In this document: positions 7,786-16,873 of the stretch, in pieces
Layout: each line of letters starts with the position of its first letter
How positions within the stretch are numbered: position 1 is the first letter of the stretch
Origin: Armatimonadota bacterium
GTDB lineage: Bacteria; Armatimonadota; Armatimonadia; Armatimonadales; Capsulimonadaceae
Direction of reading: 5' to 3'
Assembly: GCA_019239955.1 (NCBI GenBank)
Contig: JAFAZD010000348.1
Span: 85,176-144,429, forward strand
DNA length: 59,254 bases
Position numbers and translations under genes: made by a program
The notes under the pieces: generated by a model
What the model was told of the DNA's origin: nothing
Seen by the model: only the letters and a program-made list of their open reading frames with translations
The model's database searches: none

Positions 7786-8985
7786 ATGCCAGTGGAAACT
7801 GCATCACGACCGGGGGCGCCGGAGGCGTTGCCCTCCCCCGCCTCCCCGTCCCTTCCGGCCCTCCCGTTCGATCCCCTCGCGTCCCCTCCGGTCCAGTTCG
7901 ACCTGGGCTTCTCCCGCTCGCAGGAGCTGGAGCACGTGCGCGAGCGCGTGGAGGTGGACGACCGGGGCAAGTGGGACACCGTCGCGCTGCGCCAGGAGCT
8001 GTCCTGGCGGGGCGGCCGGCTGGTCCTGCCCGACGCCTGCGCGGCCGCCGCGCCGCTGTGCCTGTGCCCCTCCCCCTGGGCCACGAGCCAGCTCTGCCAG
8101 CAGCTGGGGATGCCGGCGCGCTACTTCCGCGCCTGCCCCCCGCACTTGCAGGAGGCCCAGTTCGCCCACTGGGCCATCCACGCGATGCCGCGCGACGAGG
8201 ATGGCCTGATCCGCCACGACCTTTTGGCCGAGCGGGAGCACTGGCTCTTGCGCGGCAAGGGCGGTGCCCTCCGGGGCGTGCTGTCCGCCCGCTACGCGCG
8301 GCTGGACAACCGCCAGTTGCTGGAGTGCCTGCTGCCGCTGGTGGACGAGCGCTTCCAGGTGAGCTGGCACGCGATCACCCCGGAGAGCTTCCACCTGCGG
8401 CTGGTGGACCCGGCCTTGTCCCAGGACGTGCTGCCGGGCGACCGGCTGCTGGTGGGCCTGCATGTAGCAAACTCGGAGGTCGGGAAACGCTCCGTCTCCG
8501 TGGACGCCATCGTCTTCCGCCTGCTCTGCTCCAACGGCCTGATCCGGGTCGTGGGCGGCAAGGGCCTGCTGCGCCAGCGGCACGTCTCCTTTGACCCGCC
8601 CCGCTTCCGGGAGCGGCTGAGCAGGGCGATCAGCCGGGCGCTGGTGGAGGGCGCGGCGTTCCTGTCCCGGCTGGTGGGGACGACGCGCGTGCCGGTGCCG
8701 GACGTGGAGGGGGCACTCCTGCTGCTGGGTGAGCGCTGGCACCTCTCCCTGCGGACCCGGCAGATGATCAAGGTCAATCTGCTCGCCATGCCGGCGGGAC
8801 AGCAGGAGACTTTATGGTCTCTTGTCAACTCGATCACCCAGTCGGCGCAGACGCTGCCGCCCGACGAGCGCTACGCCCTGGAGGCGCTGGCCGGCGGCCT
8901 GGCCGAGCACGGCCCGCCGAAGGCCGATCACAAACCGAACGGCCCGCCGAAGGCCGATCACAAACCGAAAGGAGCCGCGCCATGA
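7786..8985 (+). CDS. DUF932-family plasmid/phage-type protein
   Basis: This 399-residue protein matches the DUF932 (phage/plasmid-like TIGR03299) group, whose function is not established. The best signature is GVLSARYARLDNRQLLECLL around residue 165, followed by a beta-rich central region and SNGLIRVVGGKG. An AAGGAG site precedes the ATG. The N terminus is Pro/Ala-rich and probably disordered. The C terminus holds a perfect two-copy repeat, GPPKADHKPN/K. The stop overlaps the next start (ATGA), so it is the first gene of a three-gene cassette, typical of integrative or conjugative elements. Confidence 0.75.
   Translation: MPVETASRPGAPEALPSPASPSLPALPFDPLASPPVQFDLGFSRSQELEHVRERVEVDDRGKWDTVALRQELSWRGGRLVLPDACAAAAPLCLCPSPWATSQLCQQLGMPARYFRACPPHLQEAQFAHWAIHAMPRDEDGLIRHDLLAEREHWLLRGKGGALRGVLSARYARLDNRQLLECLLPLVDERFQVSWHAITPESFHLRLVDPALSQDVLPGDRLLVGLHVANSEVGKRSVSVDAIVFRLLCSNGLIRVVGGKGLLRQRHVSFDPPRFRERLSRAISRALVEGAAFLSRLVGTTRVPVPDVEGALLLLGERWHLSLRTRQMIKVNLLAMPAGQQETLWSLVNSITQSAQTLPPDERYALEALAGGLAEHGPPKADHKPNGPPKADHKPKGAAP
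8911..8970 (+). repeat. 30-bp direct tandem duplication in the DUF932 gene
   Basis: Two adjacent 30-bp copies (8911-8940 and 8941-8970) differ only in the last base and encode a ten-residue GPPKADHKP repeat in frame. The duplication keeps the frame and adds a charged linker at the C terminus. Confidence 0.95.
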
Positions 8986-9191
8986 CGATCGAGCGGCACA
9001 GGCGCCGGTTCTGGCGCGTGCTGGACGAGGACGGCTCGCTGGTGGCGGTCACCTGCTACCGCAAGGGGGCAACGGAGGTGGTGCGGCGGCTCACGGCCGT
9101 GCGGCGGCTCACGGCCGCCCGCCAGTCCCCGGCCAGGACCGAGGCCGGGGCGGAGAAGAGAGGGACGACCGACAGGAAAGGAGAAGGGTAA
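8982..9191 (+). CDS. Small basic protein, 69 aa, unknown
   Basis: The start ATG at 8982 overlaps the DUF932 stop, after AAAGGAG, giving coupled translation. The product is short and highly basic (MTIERHRRRFWRVLDEDGSL), with a central VRRLTAVRRLTA repeat produced by an 18-bp duplication. I do not recognise a family. The N-terminal half resembles small single-sheet accessory proteins of plasmids, but this is only an impression. Its stop overlaps the next start by one base (TAATG). Confidence 0.6.
   Translation: MTIERHRRRFWRVLDEDGSLVAVTCYRKGATEVVRRLTAVRRLTAARQSPARTEAGAEKRGTTDRKGEG
9081..9116 (+). repeat. 18-bp perfect tandem duplication in the small basic gene
   Basis: Two identical 18-bp units (9081-9098, 9099-9116) encode VRRLTA twice, in frame. 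Confidence 0.95.
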
Positions 9192-9925
9192 TGGCCTACC
9201 CGACGCAGATCACGATCGCCAGCGGAAAGACGGTGTACGCGGGCGACGAGGAGGACGGCATCACCAGCCGCCAGGTGCAGGTTCAGGTGACGTACCAATT
9301 GGAGCGCGGCGACGGGGACCTGCTCCTCGTGACCGCCCGGAAGGCGAAGGAGGTGGAGGCGGCCCAGGCGGCGGTGTGGCGGCAGGTGCGGGGGGAGCAG
9401 ACCGAGATGGACCTGCCCCACGACCTGCCCTCGCCGCCCGGCGACGAGGACGACCCCTTGCAGTCGGAGGACGACGAGGGGGACGACCCCGGCGAGGACC
9501 CTCCCCTGTACGACGGGGACGGAGACGGGCCGGACGAGGGAGGCGGCGCCGCGCCGGCGTACCGCCCCGGCGGGACCGGGACCGGCTACGGCCGCCCCTG
9601 CCCCGGCGGGACCGGGACCGGCTACGGCCGCCCCTGCCCCGGCGATCGCGGCCAGAACGGGGACGGCCACGCCGACGCCTCCTCCGAGGACTCGGGCGCC
9701 CGGCCGCGGGGCGTGACCAAGCCGCAGCGGCTGGCGATCCAGGCGCAGGCGCGGCGGCTGGGGCTGGGCGAGCAGGCGCTGGCGGAGACGATCCGGGAGC
9801 GCTTCGGCAAGGAGAGCTTCACGCCGCGCTTCGCGGTGGACAAGCTGAGCAAGGCCGAGGCCGACGTTCTGCTGCGCGCCCTGTGCGCCCTGGAGCCGCC
9901 CGCCCCGGCCCGCGCGTACCATTGA
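9191..9925 (+). CDS. Accessory protein with C-terminal helical DNA-recombination-type domain
   Basis: The 244-residue protein has three parts. Residues 1-75 are a beta-rich N-terminal segment. Residues 75-165 are a long acidic, Gly/Pro-rich disordered linker with a perfect duplicated block (GTGTGYGRPCPG). Residues 170-240 are a helical module beginning GVTKPQRLAIQAQARRLGL. The last module resembles the small C-terminal domain found in Sak/Rad52-like and other phage recombination proteins, where a Thr-x-x-Gln helix is followed by Leu-rich helices; this is a weak, motif-level match. GGAGAAGGGTA precedes the start. It is the third gene of the DUF932 cassette. Confidence 0.6.
   Translation: MAYPTQITIASGKTVYAGDEEDGITSRQVQVQVTYQLERGDGDLLLVTARKAKEVEAAQAAVWRQVRGEQTEMDLPHDLPSPPGDEDDPLQSEDDEGDDPGEDPPLYDGDGDGPDEGGGAAPAYRPGGTGTGYGRPCPGGTGTGYGRPCPGDRGQNGDGHADASSEDSGARPRGVTKPQRLAIQAQARRLGLGEQALAETIRERFGKESFTPRFAVDKLSKAEADVLLRALCALEPPAPARAYH
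9565..9636 (+). repeat. 36-bp perfect tandem duplication
   Basis: Copies at 9565-9600 and 9601-9636 are identical and keep the frame, doubling a 12-residue Gly/Pro/Cys segment in the linker of the preceding protein. Confidence 0.95.
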
Positions 9926-9975
9926 CCCCAAACACGATTGACCCCGAACGTGAACGATCAGGGCGAACTTTCCCC

Positions 9976-10004
9976 GCTCCCGGCCGCCGCGCCGGGAGCT
10001 TTTT
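9976..10004 (+). terminator. Rho-independent terminator after the DUF932 cassette
   Basis: A 9-bp perfect stem (GCTCCCGGC at 9976-9984, GCCGGGAGC at 9991-9999) with a 6-nt loop is followed directly by five T residues. It lies 50 bp after the last cassette stop codon. Confidence 0.85.
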
Positions 10005-10053
10005 CATCGGGCCTTTTCATTGGGCTTTTCCGTGCGCCATCAGCGTCATCAGG

Positions 10054-10128
10054 GGTGGACATTGGAGTGGACAATGGGACGGACATTCGGGCGGCATCCC
10101 GGTTGACCAGCCCGTTGTCCACTCACCC
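10054..10128 (+). repeat. Cluster of GTGGACA-type motifs
   Basis: In the gene-free stretch 9926-10350, three direct copies related to GTGGACATT/GTGGACAAT/CGGACATT lie within 10055-10090. An inverted copy (TTGTCCACTCACCC) lies at 10115-10128. Regular repeats in a non-coding gap at the end of a plasmid-like cassette could be binding sites or part of an old origin or junction. No other feature is visible between the terminator and the next gene. Confidence 0.45.
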
Positions 10129-10350
10129 CAGATGGGAAACGGCCTTTTCCGCCCCCTTCTTCCCCCGTGACTGACTTCCTCCTCCTCCTTCGCTCACCCC
10201 GCTCCCTCGTCGTCATCGTCCCGGCGCGGCCGGCCCTTCCGTTACCTGAATCCTAGGCCCTCCCATCGGCTCAGCGTGCCGGCGGGCGGCGGGGTGGCCG
10301 AAACCGCGGCCGGGCGTTCCTCCCCCACGTCGCCGCCCCGGCGGGGGCGT

Positions 10351-13173
10351 CTACCGCGCCTGCGGCCGTCCGCTCCCGCGGCTCCCCGCCGGCGGGACCC
10401 GCGCCTGCGGCTGCGCGGGGTGCGGGAACAGCAGCGTCAGCGCCCGCCCCGCGTAGAGCCAGTAGCCCTGCCCCGCCCGCAGCGGGTCGCCGGGCCACAC
10501 CCCCACGTACCCGCCCCGGCCGCCGGACAGGGCCGGGTCGTAGCCGTAGGCGAAGAAGCCGAGCAGCCCCGCCCCCGCCGCCCGGGCGAACGTCAGGTCG
10601 CCGCCCGCCGTGCGCACCTTCAGGGAGCCGAGCGTGACGTCCGCCGTGAACGGGTCGCCGACCTGGTTCCAGCCGGCCGCCAGGGGCACGGCGAAGTCGG
10701 ACGTGGGGTCGGCGGGCGCGCCCGCGACCGCCAGCGTGACGGCGCCGGGGAAGCGCGCCCAGTAGCCGCGCCCCAGGCGCACGCGGTCGGCGGGCGCGGC
10801 GGGCGTGGCGACGTAGGCGCCATGGGCGGGGTCCCACACCAGCAGCGTCAGGCCGCTGAAGGGCGCGAGGGTGGCGGCGTCCGCCAGCAGCGCGCCCGGC
10901 GGCGTGTCGGGGTAGTCCATGGGCACGGAGAAGAAGTGCCACCCTGCGGAGAAGCTGGTCCCGGCCATGGGGGGCAGTGAGAGCACCGTGGCGGAGTATG
11001 GCGGGATCGCGTAGGTGAAGGTGGGGGCCGCGCCGGTGAGCGCGGCCTGCGCGACCCCAGGGGGGAATACCCCGTAGAAGGAGGACTGCGGGTCCTCCGT
11101 GCGGTCCTGGAAGTAGCCGTAGGTGTACGTGACGCCGTCCCCGCGGGGGGCGAAGCCGGTAACGGCGATGTTGCCCTGCAGCTGGGCGGACTTGTCCGTG
11201 TTGATGAGCAGCAGGGAGAGCGAGCCGTCCGCGCGGCGGGCGGCGTAGGCGGAGAGGCGCGGGTCGTCGCTGGAGGCGGACACGATGGCATCGCCGCCCC
11301 GGGCGAAGTGCTTGAGCATCGTGAGCACGTGGTAGCTCGGGTAGTAGGTGTTGTGATAGGCGTTGTCGGCACCGAAGTCGGTGCGCAGCACGCCGTAGTC
11401 GCCGAACAGCAGGTCTGAGTTCGTCGCGGCGTCGTAGACGGTGCGCCAGCCGTCGAGGGACGGATCGTTGTTGGGGGGCCCGAAGGTGGCGTTGCCCTGG
11501 GTGTTCGGGTAGTCGCGCAGGTCCCAGACCAGCACGCCCCGGTAGGACGTCTGGAGGGCGTGGCCGATGCTGTCGGCCAGGTAGAGCCCGTTGGTCAGGC
11601 TGACGGTCTGCTTGCCGGGGTCGCTGTAGACGGAGTTGTTCTCGGTGACGACCATCTCCACCGGCGCGGGGGGCATCAGGAAGGTGGCGATCTGCGCCTG
11701 GAGGTGGGCGGCGTTGACGGGCCACTGGGCGTTGGTGGCGAACAGGCCGGCGTCGGACTGCTGGTCCTGGTGCGGGCCCTGGGGATACCAGTGTTGCACC
11801 ACGAAGTCAGGGTACGCGCCCTGCCGGCCGAGCGCCGTCAGCATCGTCCTGTTCCAATAGTTGTACTGGTCGTCATAGGTGGCGACCACCCCCACCCGCA
11901 CGGAGGGATCCACGGCGCGCACCATCTGCATGAAACGGGCGGCGTAGGCGGCGTAGGTGCTCGCGTCCCACGGGGAGCCGGTCAGGCGAGTGTATGGGCC
12001 GCCGTGGAGGTCGCACTCCCAGGTGTTGCCCCAGCACTCGTTGCCGACCTCGACGAGCTTGACGCCGAACGGCTGCGGGTGGGCGGCGCGCAGGACGTTC
12101 TTGCCGTCGTCCGCCGCCAGGGGCGTGGCCGCGCGCAGCCGCGCCCAGTCGGACACCTTCCCCCAGTCCCGGCCGTTCTCATCGGTGCCGAGCGCGCGGC
12201 CGTCGTCGGTCCGCCCGTTGGCGTAGGCGATCAGGGCCGCGGCCTCGTTGGGGGTGCCGCTGCCGTAATTGAGGGTCAGGATCAGCTGGGCGCCGGCCGC
12301 CTCGGCCACGCGCGCGAACTGGGCGACGGAGACGCCCGGCACGGGACGGCCTGTCGCGGGGTCGAGGGTCGGCTTCCCCGTCATTCCGTCGACCAGCGCC
12401 GCGGTCTCCCAGTGGTAGCGGTCGGCGTCGGAGCCACCGGGGATGCGCACCGTCCTCATGTCCAGGTTATCCGGACCCAGCACCTGGGCCGTCGCCTCGG
12501 CCTGGTCGGCGACCCGCGGGTCGTCCGCCTTCAGGTTGATGCCGGCGAATCGGTCGTCCATCGGGCGCACGAGCCGGCCGGCGTCAACGGCGACGGCGAC
12601 GCCCTGCGGCGGCGTGAGCGCGATGTCGTCGACGTAGAAGGTCGGGATCGACGCGTTGGCGGTGTTCTGGATCCAGAAGCCGTCCAGGTCCGGCTTGCCG
12701 GCCGCGCCCAGCAGGGCCAGGGAGACGGAGAACTGCTGCCAGGCGCCCGGCAGGAGCGGGGGCAGGTCGTACTCGGCCTGCGGTTGTCCGTCCAGCGTTG
12801 CCTGGACCTTGAGCTGCTGCCCGCCGGCGGGCCCGCCGTGGATCCAGAAGGTGAGGTTGCCGTAGGGCGTGGTGTCGATCGCGCCGTCGTGGTGCAGGTA
12901 CAGCGCCTGGTAGGGGCCAGCGTCCACGCGGAGGGAGGCCTCGCCGGTGTGGACGGGGCTGCCGTTGCCGGCGTTGCCCGTCCCGGTCGTGGCCCAACTC
13001 CAGTCCTGCCATGTACCTTGAAGCGTATCGGTGTAGACCGGCTGCGTCCCCTGCGCCCGCGCCGCGCCCGGCGCCATCAAGAGCGCGGCAACGGCGGCCC
13101 ACCAGAGCAAGAGGCCCAAAAACGTGAGGCGCCGAATAGAGCAGGCCCGGCGTACGGCCCCGTCGTGTTTCAT
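10351..13173 (-). CDS. Secreted clan-A-type glycoside hydrolase with N-terminal carbohydrate-binding domain
   Basis: The 940-residue protein starts at the ATG at 13173 (GGGAG ribosome site), giving a signal peptide with hydrophobic core FLGLLLWWAAVAALLM. Residues 45-190 look like a jelly-roll carbohydrate-binding or expansin-type domain. Residues 200-700 look like a (beta/alpha)8 hydrolase related to arabinofuranosidase/GH39/GH51 enzymes. The acid/base Asn-Glu is in VEVGNECWGNTWE (about residue 379), and a candidate nucleophile is in VVTENNSVYSD (about 508). A C-terminal beta domain and further Gly/Trp-rich repeats follow. The substrate is probably a plant or algal polysaccharide; the family number cannot be fixed by eye. 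It lies downstream of the SARP-like regulator, same strand, 107 bp apart. Confidence 0.75.
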   Translation of the reverse strand: MKHDGAVRRACSIRRLTFLGLLLWWAAVAALLMAPGAARAQGTQPVYTDTLQGTWQDWSWATTGTGNAGNGSPVHTGEASLRVDAGPYQALYLHHDGAIDTTPYGNLTFWIHGGPAGGQQLKVQATLDGQPQAEYDLPPLLPGAWQQFSVSLALLGAAGKPDLDGFWIQNTANASIPTFYVDDIALTPPQGVAVAVDAGRLVRPMDDRFAGINLKADDPRVADQAEATAQVLGPDNLDMRTVRIPGGSDADRYHWETAALVDGMTGKPTLDPATGRPVPGVSVAQFARVAEAAGAQLILTLNYGSGTPNEAAALIAYANGRTDDGRALGTDENGRDWGKVSDWARLRAATPLAADDGKNVLRAAHPQPFGVKLVEVGNECWGNTWECDLHGGPYTRLTGSPWDASTYAAYAARFMQMVRAVDPSVRVGVVATYDDQYNYWNRTMLTALGRQGAYPDFVVQHWYPQGPHQDQQSDAGLFATNAQWPVNAAHLQAQIATFLMPPAPVEMVVTENNSVYSDPGKQTVSLTNGLYLADSIGHALQTSYRGVLVWDLRDYPNTQGNATFGPPNNDPSLDGWRTVYDAATNSDLLFGDYGVLRTDFGADNAYHNTYYPSYHVLTMLKHFARGGDAIVSASSDDPRLSAYAARRADGSLSLLLINTDKSAQLQGNIAVTGFAPRGDGVTYTYGYFQDRTEDPQSSFYGVFPPGVAQAALTGAAPTFTYAIPPYSATVLSLPPMAGTSFSAGWHFFSVPMDYPDTPPGALLADAATLAPFSGLTLLVWDPAHGAYVATPAAPADRVRLGRGYWARFPGAVTLAVAGAPADPTSDFAVPLAAGWNQVGDPFTADVTLGSLKVRTAGGDLTFARAAGAGLLGFFAYGYDPALSGGRGGYVGVWPGDPLRAGQGYWLYAGRALTLLFPHPAQPQARVPPAGSRGSGRPQAR

Positions 13174-13280
13174 CGCGTATTCTCCCAAGAGGTATGTCTT
13201 CTCGCGAACGGGCGTCTTCCGCGGGGCGATCCCCCGGGCCGTTCCTCTTGCCGCCCCGCCGGCTCCCCCGCGGGAGAGGA

Positions 13281-16200
13281 TCACCAGGCCCGGGCGTCCA
13301 GCACCAGCCGCGCCGCGGCCGCGGCCGAGGAGCTGTCCCGGGCCATGGCGCTGGCGCCTTCGGCGAACGCGGCCCGCAGAGAGGCCTCATCCGGGGGACT
13401 GGCCCGACTTCCGACGGCCGTCGCGACTTCGCTCAGGGCGGCACCCATGTCGTGGCGGTAGTGCTCCTCGGCGCCCCCGTCGCCGGGTGCGACCAGATTC
13501 GCCTTCCGGCGCATCGCCCAGGCCATGCCGCACAGCCGCATAGCCTTGTCCCAGTCTCCCTCCACGGCGGCCAGCCGCGCCAGCCGCTCGGCGCCGACGG
13601 CTATGCTGCCCCAGTCGCCGATGTCCCGCCAGATGGCCACGCACTTCTCCAGGTAGATCCACGTCAGGACGTATTTGCCGGCCTCGCCCCGCCGGGCCTG
13701 CTCGAAGGTGGCGTCGGCGAGACTGCGCAGGGCCTGGGCCAGCGACCCCTGGTCCGATGTGCGCATGGCGACGTCGAGGCACCGCTCCAGCCAGCGTGCC
13801 CCCTCCGCCAGCGCCGCCGTGATCCGCTCCTCCGGCGCCCGTGCTGTGGGGCCATCCGCCGCCGGGGCGTCCTTCAGCAGGTCGTACTCGAGCAGCGCTA
13901 CTTGGCCCAGCCCATTATAGGGCCAGAAGACACTCAGGTCCCCCCAGGCGTCTAGGTAGTCGGCGGCGGCCGCCTCGTAGAAGCGCCGGGCCGCCCGTAC
14001 GCATTCCAGCGCCCGTCGGACGTCGCCCTGCTGCTGCGCCCGCTCCGCCTGGCGGCGGGCCACGTACCCGCAGGTGTTGCGGGCCTCGGCCCGGCGGCCG
14101 ACCGGTTCGGGTCCGGATTCCCTGGCGGCCCACTCCTCCGCCAGTCGCACGCTGGATTCGGCGTGCCCACGGGCGGCGTCCAGGTCCCCCTGCTCCGCCG
14201 CGATGACGGCGGCCGCGTTGAAGGCGGTGGCGCGGTCATCCAGCCCACCGAATTGGCGGGTGTAACGCAGCGCCCGCTCGAGCCATTCCCGGCCGTACTG
14301 CCAGTATCCTCGCTGGTTCCAGAACTCCCAGAGCAAGCAAGCGAGCCGCAGGCCCCGGAGCGCGTCCTCCTGCGGCGGATTGATGCCCCGGGGCAGGCAG
14401 CGCTTCAGCACGGCGTCCAGGTTTTCCCACTCCTGCGCCAGCCGGTCCAGCTCCCGGCCCTGCTCCGGGCCGCGGGAGTTGCGTCGCGCCTCCCCGGCCA
14501 GCTCCAGGAAGAAGTCGGTGTGTCGCCGCTCCAGGAGCCGGGCGCGTGCGTGGTACGACGGGAGCACGCCGCGGCGGCCGGCGGCGAACGCCCGGGCCGC
14601 GCCGTTCAGTTCGAAGCGGGGGCCGCCTCTTGTGTCGCGTATACGCACTAGCCGGTATCGCACGAGCGCGTCCAGATGTTCCTGCGCCAGCGGCACCCCG
14701 CACACGGCCTGGGCGGCCCGCACGGTGCAGCCCCCGCGGAAGACGGCCACGTCCCGGAACAGCTGCTGGACGGGCGGCGGGAGCAGGTCATGGCTGAGCG
14801 CGTGCGCCGCCTGCACCGCCTGCACCGCCCGCGAGATCGGAGCGGCTACGGCCGCTTCGGAGGGGACAGGTTCGGTGGATGTCGACACGACGGACGTCGG
14901 CTCTGCGACCGGTTGCTCGCTCGCCTCCAACAGCGCCAGGAGCCGGGCCGGCGAGTATTGGCCGGCCCATGACGCCACGGACTGGATGGCCTCGGGCGCG
15001 CCGGCGGTCATGCGACACAGGGCGGCGACGGCGGGAGCCTCGGTGCCCGAGAGGGAGAAGGCGGCGCCCGCGGCCCGGGCGCAGTGCAGGAACAGCTGGA
15101 CGCCGGACATCCGTTGGAGGCGCTCCGGGGTCAGGACATCCCCTTCCTGCGGCGTCTGCAGAGGGCGGACGGGCTCGGTGAGCGTCTGCCGTGCGAGCCG
15201 TTCCTGGAGCGCCTCGGGCCAGTGCAGCGCCTCCCGCGCGGTGGCCAGCAGGACCAACCCCGCTCCCGGCCCCAGCGGGACGTCCTGGAGCAGGAAGCGC
15301 ACCGGCTCCAGATCCGCGCGCGGCCCCAGGTCATCGAGTACCAGCACCGTCCGCCTGTCCCGCAGGAACTCGGCGACGCGTCGGCTGTACGGGGAGGCCC
15401 CGTGCGTCAGGCCCAGCGCCCGGGCGAGCGCCTCCAGGATGTCCTCGCTCCCGCTCAGGCCGGCGAGGGCGACTTGGCATGTGCGGTAATCTTTCCAGTC
15501 CCGGAACGTCGCCGCGACCTCGCGGGCGAGGCGGCTTCGGCCCACCCCCTCCGGCCCGGTCAGCACCAGCATCCGCGCGGCCGGCGGACTGTCCCGGTCG
15601 CCGGCGAGGGCGCGGTGGTAGTTCTCGATCCGGTCCGCGCTCACCCCGAACAGCGGCGGCTCGGCGGCCGGCCCCCGCTCGGCGGCGGGCGGGTACGCCT
15701 TCTGGAACGCGAGGTCGTGCCGGCTGAGGGCGACGCGCGCCTGCTCCGCGCCGCGCGCGTCGCCCCTCATGTCCCGGACGACGGCGAGCTGCTCCAGCAC
15801 GGCCCGGTACTGCAACGCCAGGTCCTTGCGCTGGAGCCGGACCCACTCGCCGGGCGTCCCGGGCAGAAAACCGGCGCCGTAGAGGCGGGCGGCCTCCTCC
15901 AGCGACTGGGCCTGCGCCTCGCGGTCGCCGCGTTGCGCGGCGGCCTCGGCCCTGTCGCGGGCCTGGCGGAAGGCGGCCACGTCCGTCATCACCAGGCCGG
16001 GATCGAGTTTCACGGCCAGGCGCTTCCGGGGCAGCAACGCCTGGAGGAAAGCGTCCTTCAGCCGGAGCCCCCTCCGGAGGTCCCGCTTGAGTTTGGCCCG
16101 GGTGACGCGCACGTTGTTGAGCTGGGCCGCGCGGTCCAAATCCGGCCAGAGCCGGACCGCCATGTCCTCGCAAGGGACTTCCTCCGGCAGGGATAGGCAC

Positions 16201-16322
16201 AGGTAGGCCAGCATCATCCCCGTCTTCTGGGTGCTGAACCGGTTCAGGGTTCGGCCTCCGAAGGCCGCCACCAGGCCATCCAGCATTCGCACAGTTAACT
16301 TTGCCTTCTCGTGCAAGTCCAT
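13281..16322 (-). CDS. SARP/AfsR-like STAND transcriptional regulator
   Basis: This 1013-residue regulator has an N-terminal winged helix (residues 8-85; LTVRMLDGLVAAFGGRTLNR, then TQKTGMMLAYLCL) and a bacterial transcriptional activation (BTAD) helical domain (about 95-215). A STAND ATPase follows, with Walker A LTGPEGVGRSRLA (about 257) and Walker B TVLVLDDLG (about 326). The C-terminal half is all-helical TPR-like. Walker A reads GxxGxGRS with Arg replacing the usual Lys, so nucleotide binding may be altered. No clear ribosome site precedes the ATG at 16322. A likely target is the adjacent glycoside hydrolase gene, by position only. Confidence 0.88.
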   Translation of the reverse strand: MDLHEKAKLTVRMLDGLVAAFGGRTLNRFSTQKTGMMLAYLCLSLPEEVPCEDMAVRLWPDLDRAAQLNNVRVTRAKLKRDLRRGLRLKDAFLQALLPRKRLAVKLDPGLVMTDVAAFRQARDRAEAAAQRGDREAQAQSLEEAARLYGAGFLPGTPGEWVRLQRKDLALQYRAVLEQLAVVRDMRGDARGAEQARVALSRHDLAFQKAYPPAAERGPAAEPPLFGVSADRIENYHRALAGDRDSPPAARMLVLTGPEGVGRSRLAREVAATFRDWKDYRTCQVALAGLSGSEDILEALARALGLTHGASPYSRRVAEFLRDRRTVLVLDDLGPRADLEPVRFLLQDVPLGPGAGLVLLATAREALHWPEALQERLARQTLTEPVRPLQTPQEGDVLTPERLQRMSGVQLFLHCARAAGAAFSLSGTEAPAVAALCRMTAGAPEAIQSVASWAGQYSPARLLALLEASEQPVAEPTSVVSTSTEPVPSEAAVAAPISRAVQAVQAAHALSHDLLPPPVQQLFRDVAVFRGGCTVRAAQAVCGVPLAQEHLDALVRYRLVRIRDTRGGPRFELNGAARAFAAGRRGVLPSYHARARLLERRHTDFFLELAGEARRNSRGPEQGRELDRLAQEWENLDAVLKRCLPRGINPPQEDALRGLRLACLLWEFWNQRGYWQYGREWLERALRYTRQFGGLDDRATAFNAAAVIAAEQGDLDAARGHAESSVRLAEEWAARESGPEPVGRRAEARNTCGYVARRQAERAQQQGDVRRALECVRAARRFYEAAAADYLDAWGDLSVFWPYNGLGQVALLEYDLLKDAPAADGPTARAPEERITAALAEGARWLERCLDVAMRTSDQGSLAQALRSLADATFEQARRGEAGKYVLTWIYLEKCVAIWRDIGDWGSIAVGAERLARLAAVEGDWDKAMRLCGMAWAMRRKANLVAPGDGGAEEHYRHDMGAALSEVATAVGSRASPPDEASLRAAFAEGASAMARDSSSAAAAARLVLDARAW

Positions 16323-16466
16323 TATGGGTCACGGCCGCGCCGCCTCCGCTCCCCAGGTTCGACGCTGGCGGTCGAAATTCCTGATGGTTTGCAGGCGTTC
16401 TGTTTGCTGAGATCATTACGCCGGTAATGTTTTTAAATCCTCGGAAACACCGTGATCTTAGATCAA

Positions 16467-16691
16467 TTAATGAAAGACGGCGCTACAATGTTTTCGGTTG
16501 CCCGCGCGGCATCTGCGAACGTTGTGGGGCGATAGCCTCCACCCCGGTGGGGCGGGAACGCGGCGGTCGCGGACCGCAGGCGTGGTGGGGGAAGCAGGCT
16601 GGGTACGCCTGTAGGAGGCTAGGGGGAGGACCTCAATCTCTCCGAGTAGGCGGACGGTGACCGGGGCATTGTCCTCCGGACAGGCCGTCAC
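16467..16691 (-). pseudogene. Possible SARP-regulator N-terminal remnant (weak)
   Basis: A minus-strand frame begins with GTG and reads VTACPEDNAPVTVRLLGEIE. The segment VTVRLLGEIEV resembles the first strand of SARP winged-helix domains such as the intact neighbour (LTVRMLDGL). After about 20 residues the similarity stops and the sequence becomes low-quality. Either a decayed gene or chance. Confidence 0.3.
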
Positions 16692-16873
16692 GCAGGGTCG
16701 CGAAACAAAAGGGTTTAAAGATTTCCGAGATGGGCAGCTTCGCCGAATTCTTACGGTGGTTCTTACGCCGTCTTGCGCTCACTTCTCGCTGAAGGAGGCT
16801 TGATGGCCTCAGATGGCGCGAGGTGCAGAAAGGAGGACTAGCTCAGCCATACAAGCCCGAGGCGACGGCCGCC

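Noticed and set aside
11560-13461. 633-codon plus-strand frame opposite the glycoside hydrolase
   Set aside because: Antisense artefact for the same reasons; the minus strand has a signal peptide and catalytic motifs.
16427-16660. 77-codon plus-strand frame upstream of the SARP gene
   Set aside because: Low-quality Arg/Gly-rich composition and no start signal; the opposite strand shows the more meaningful remnant.
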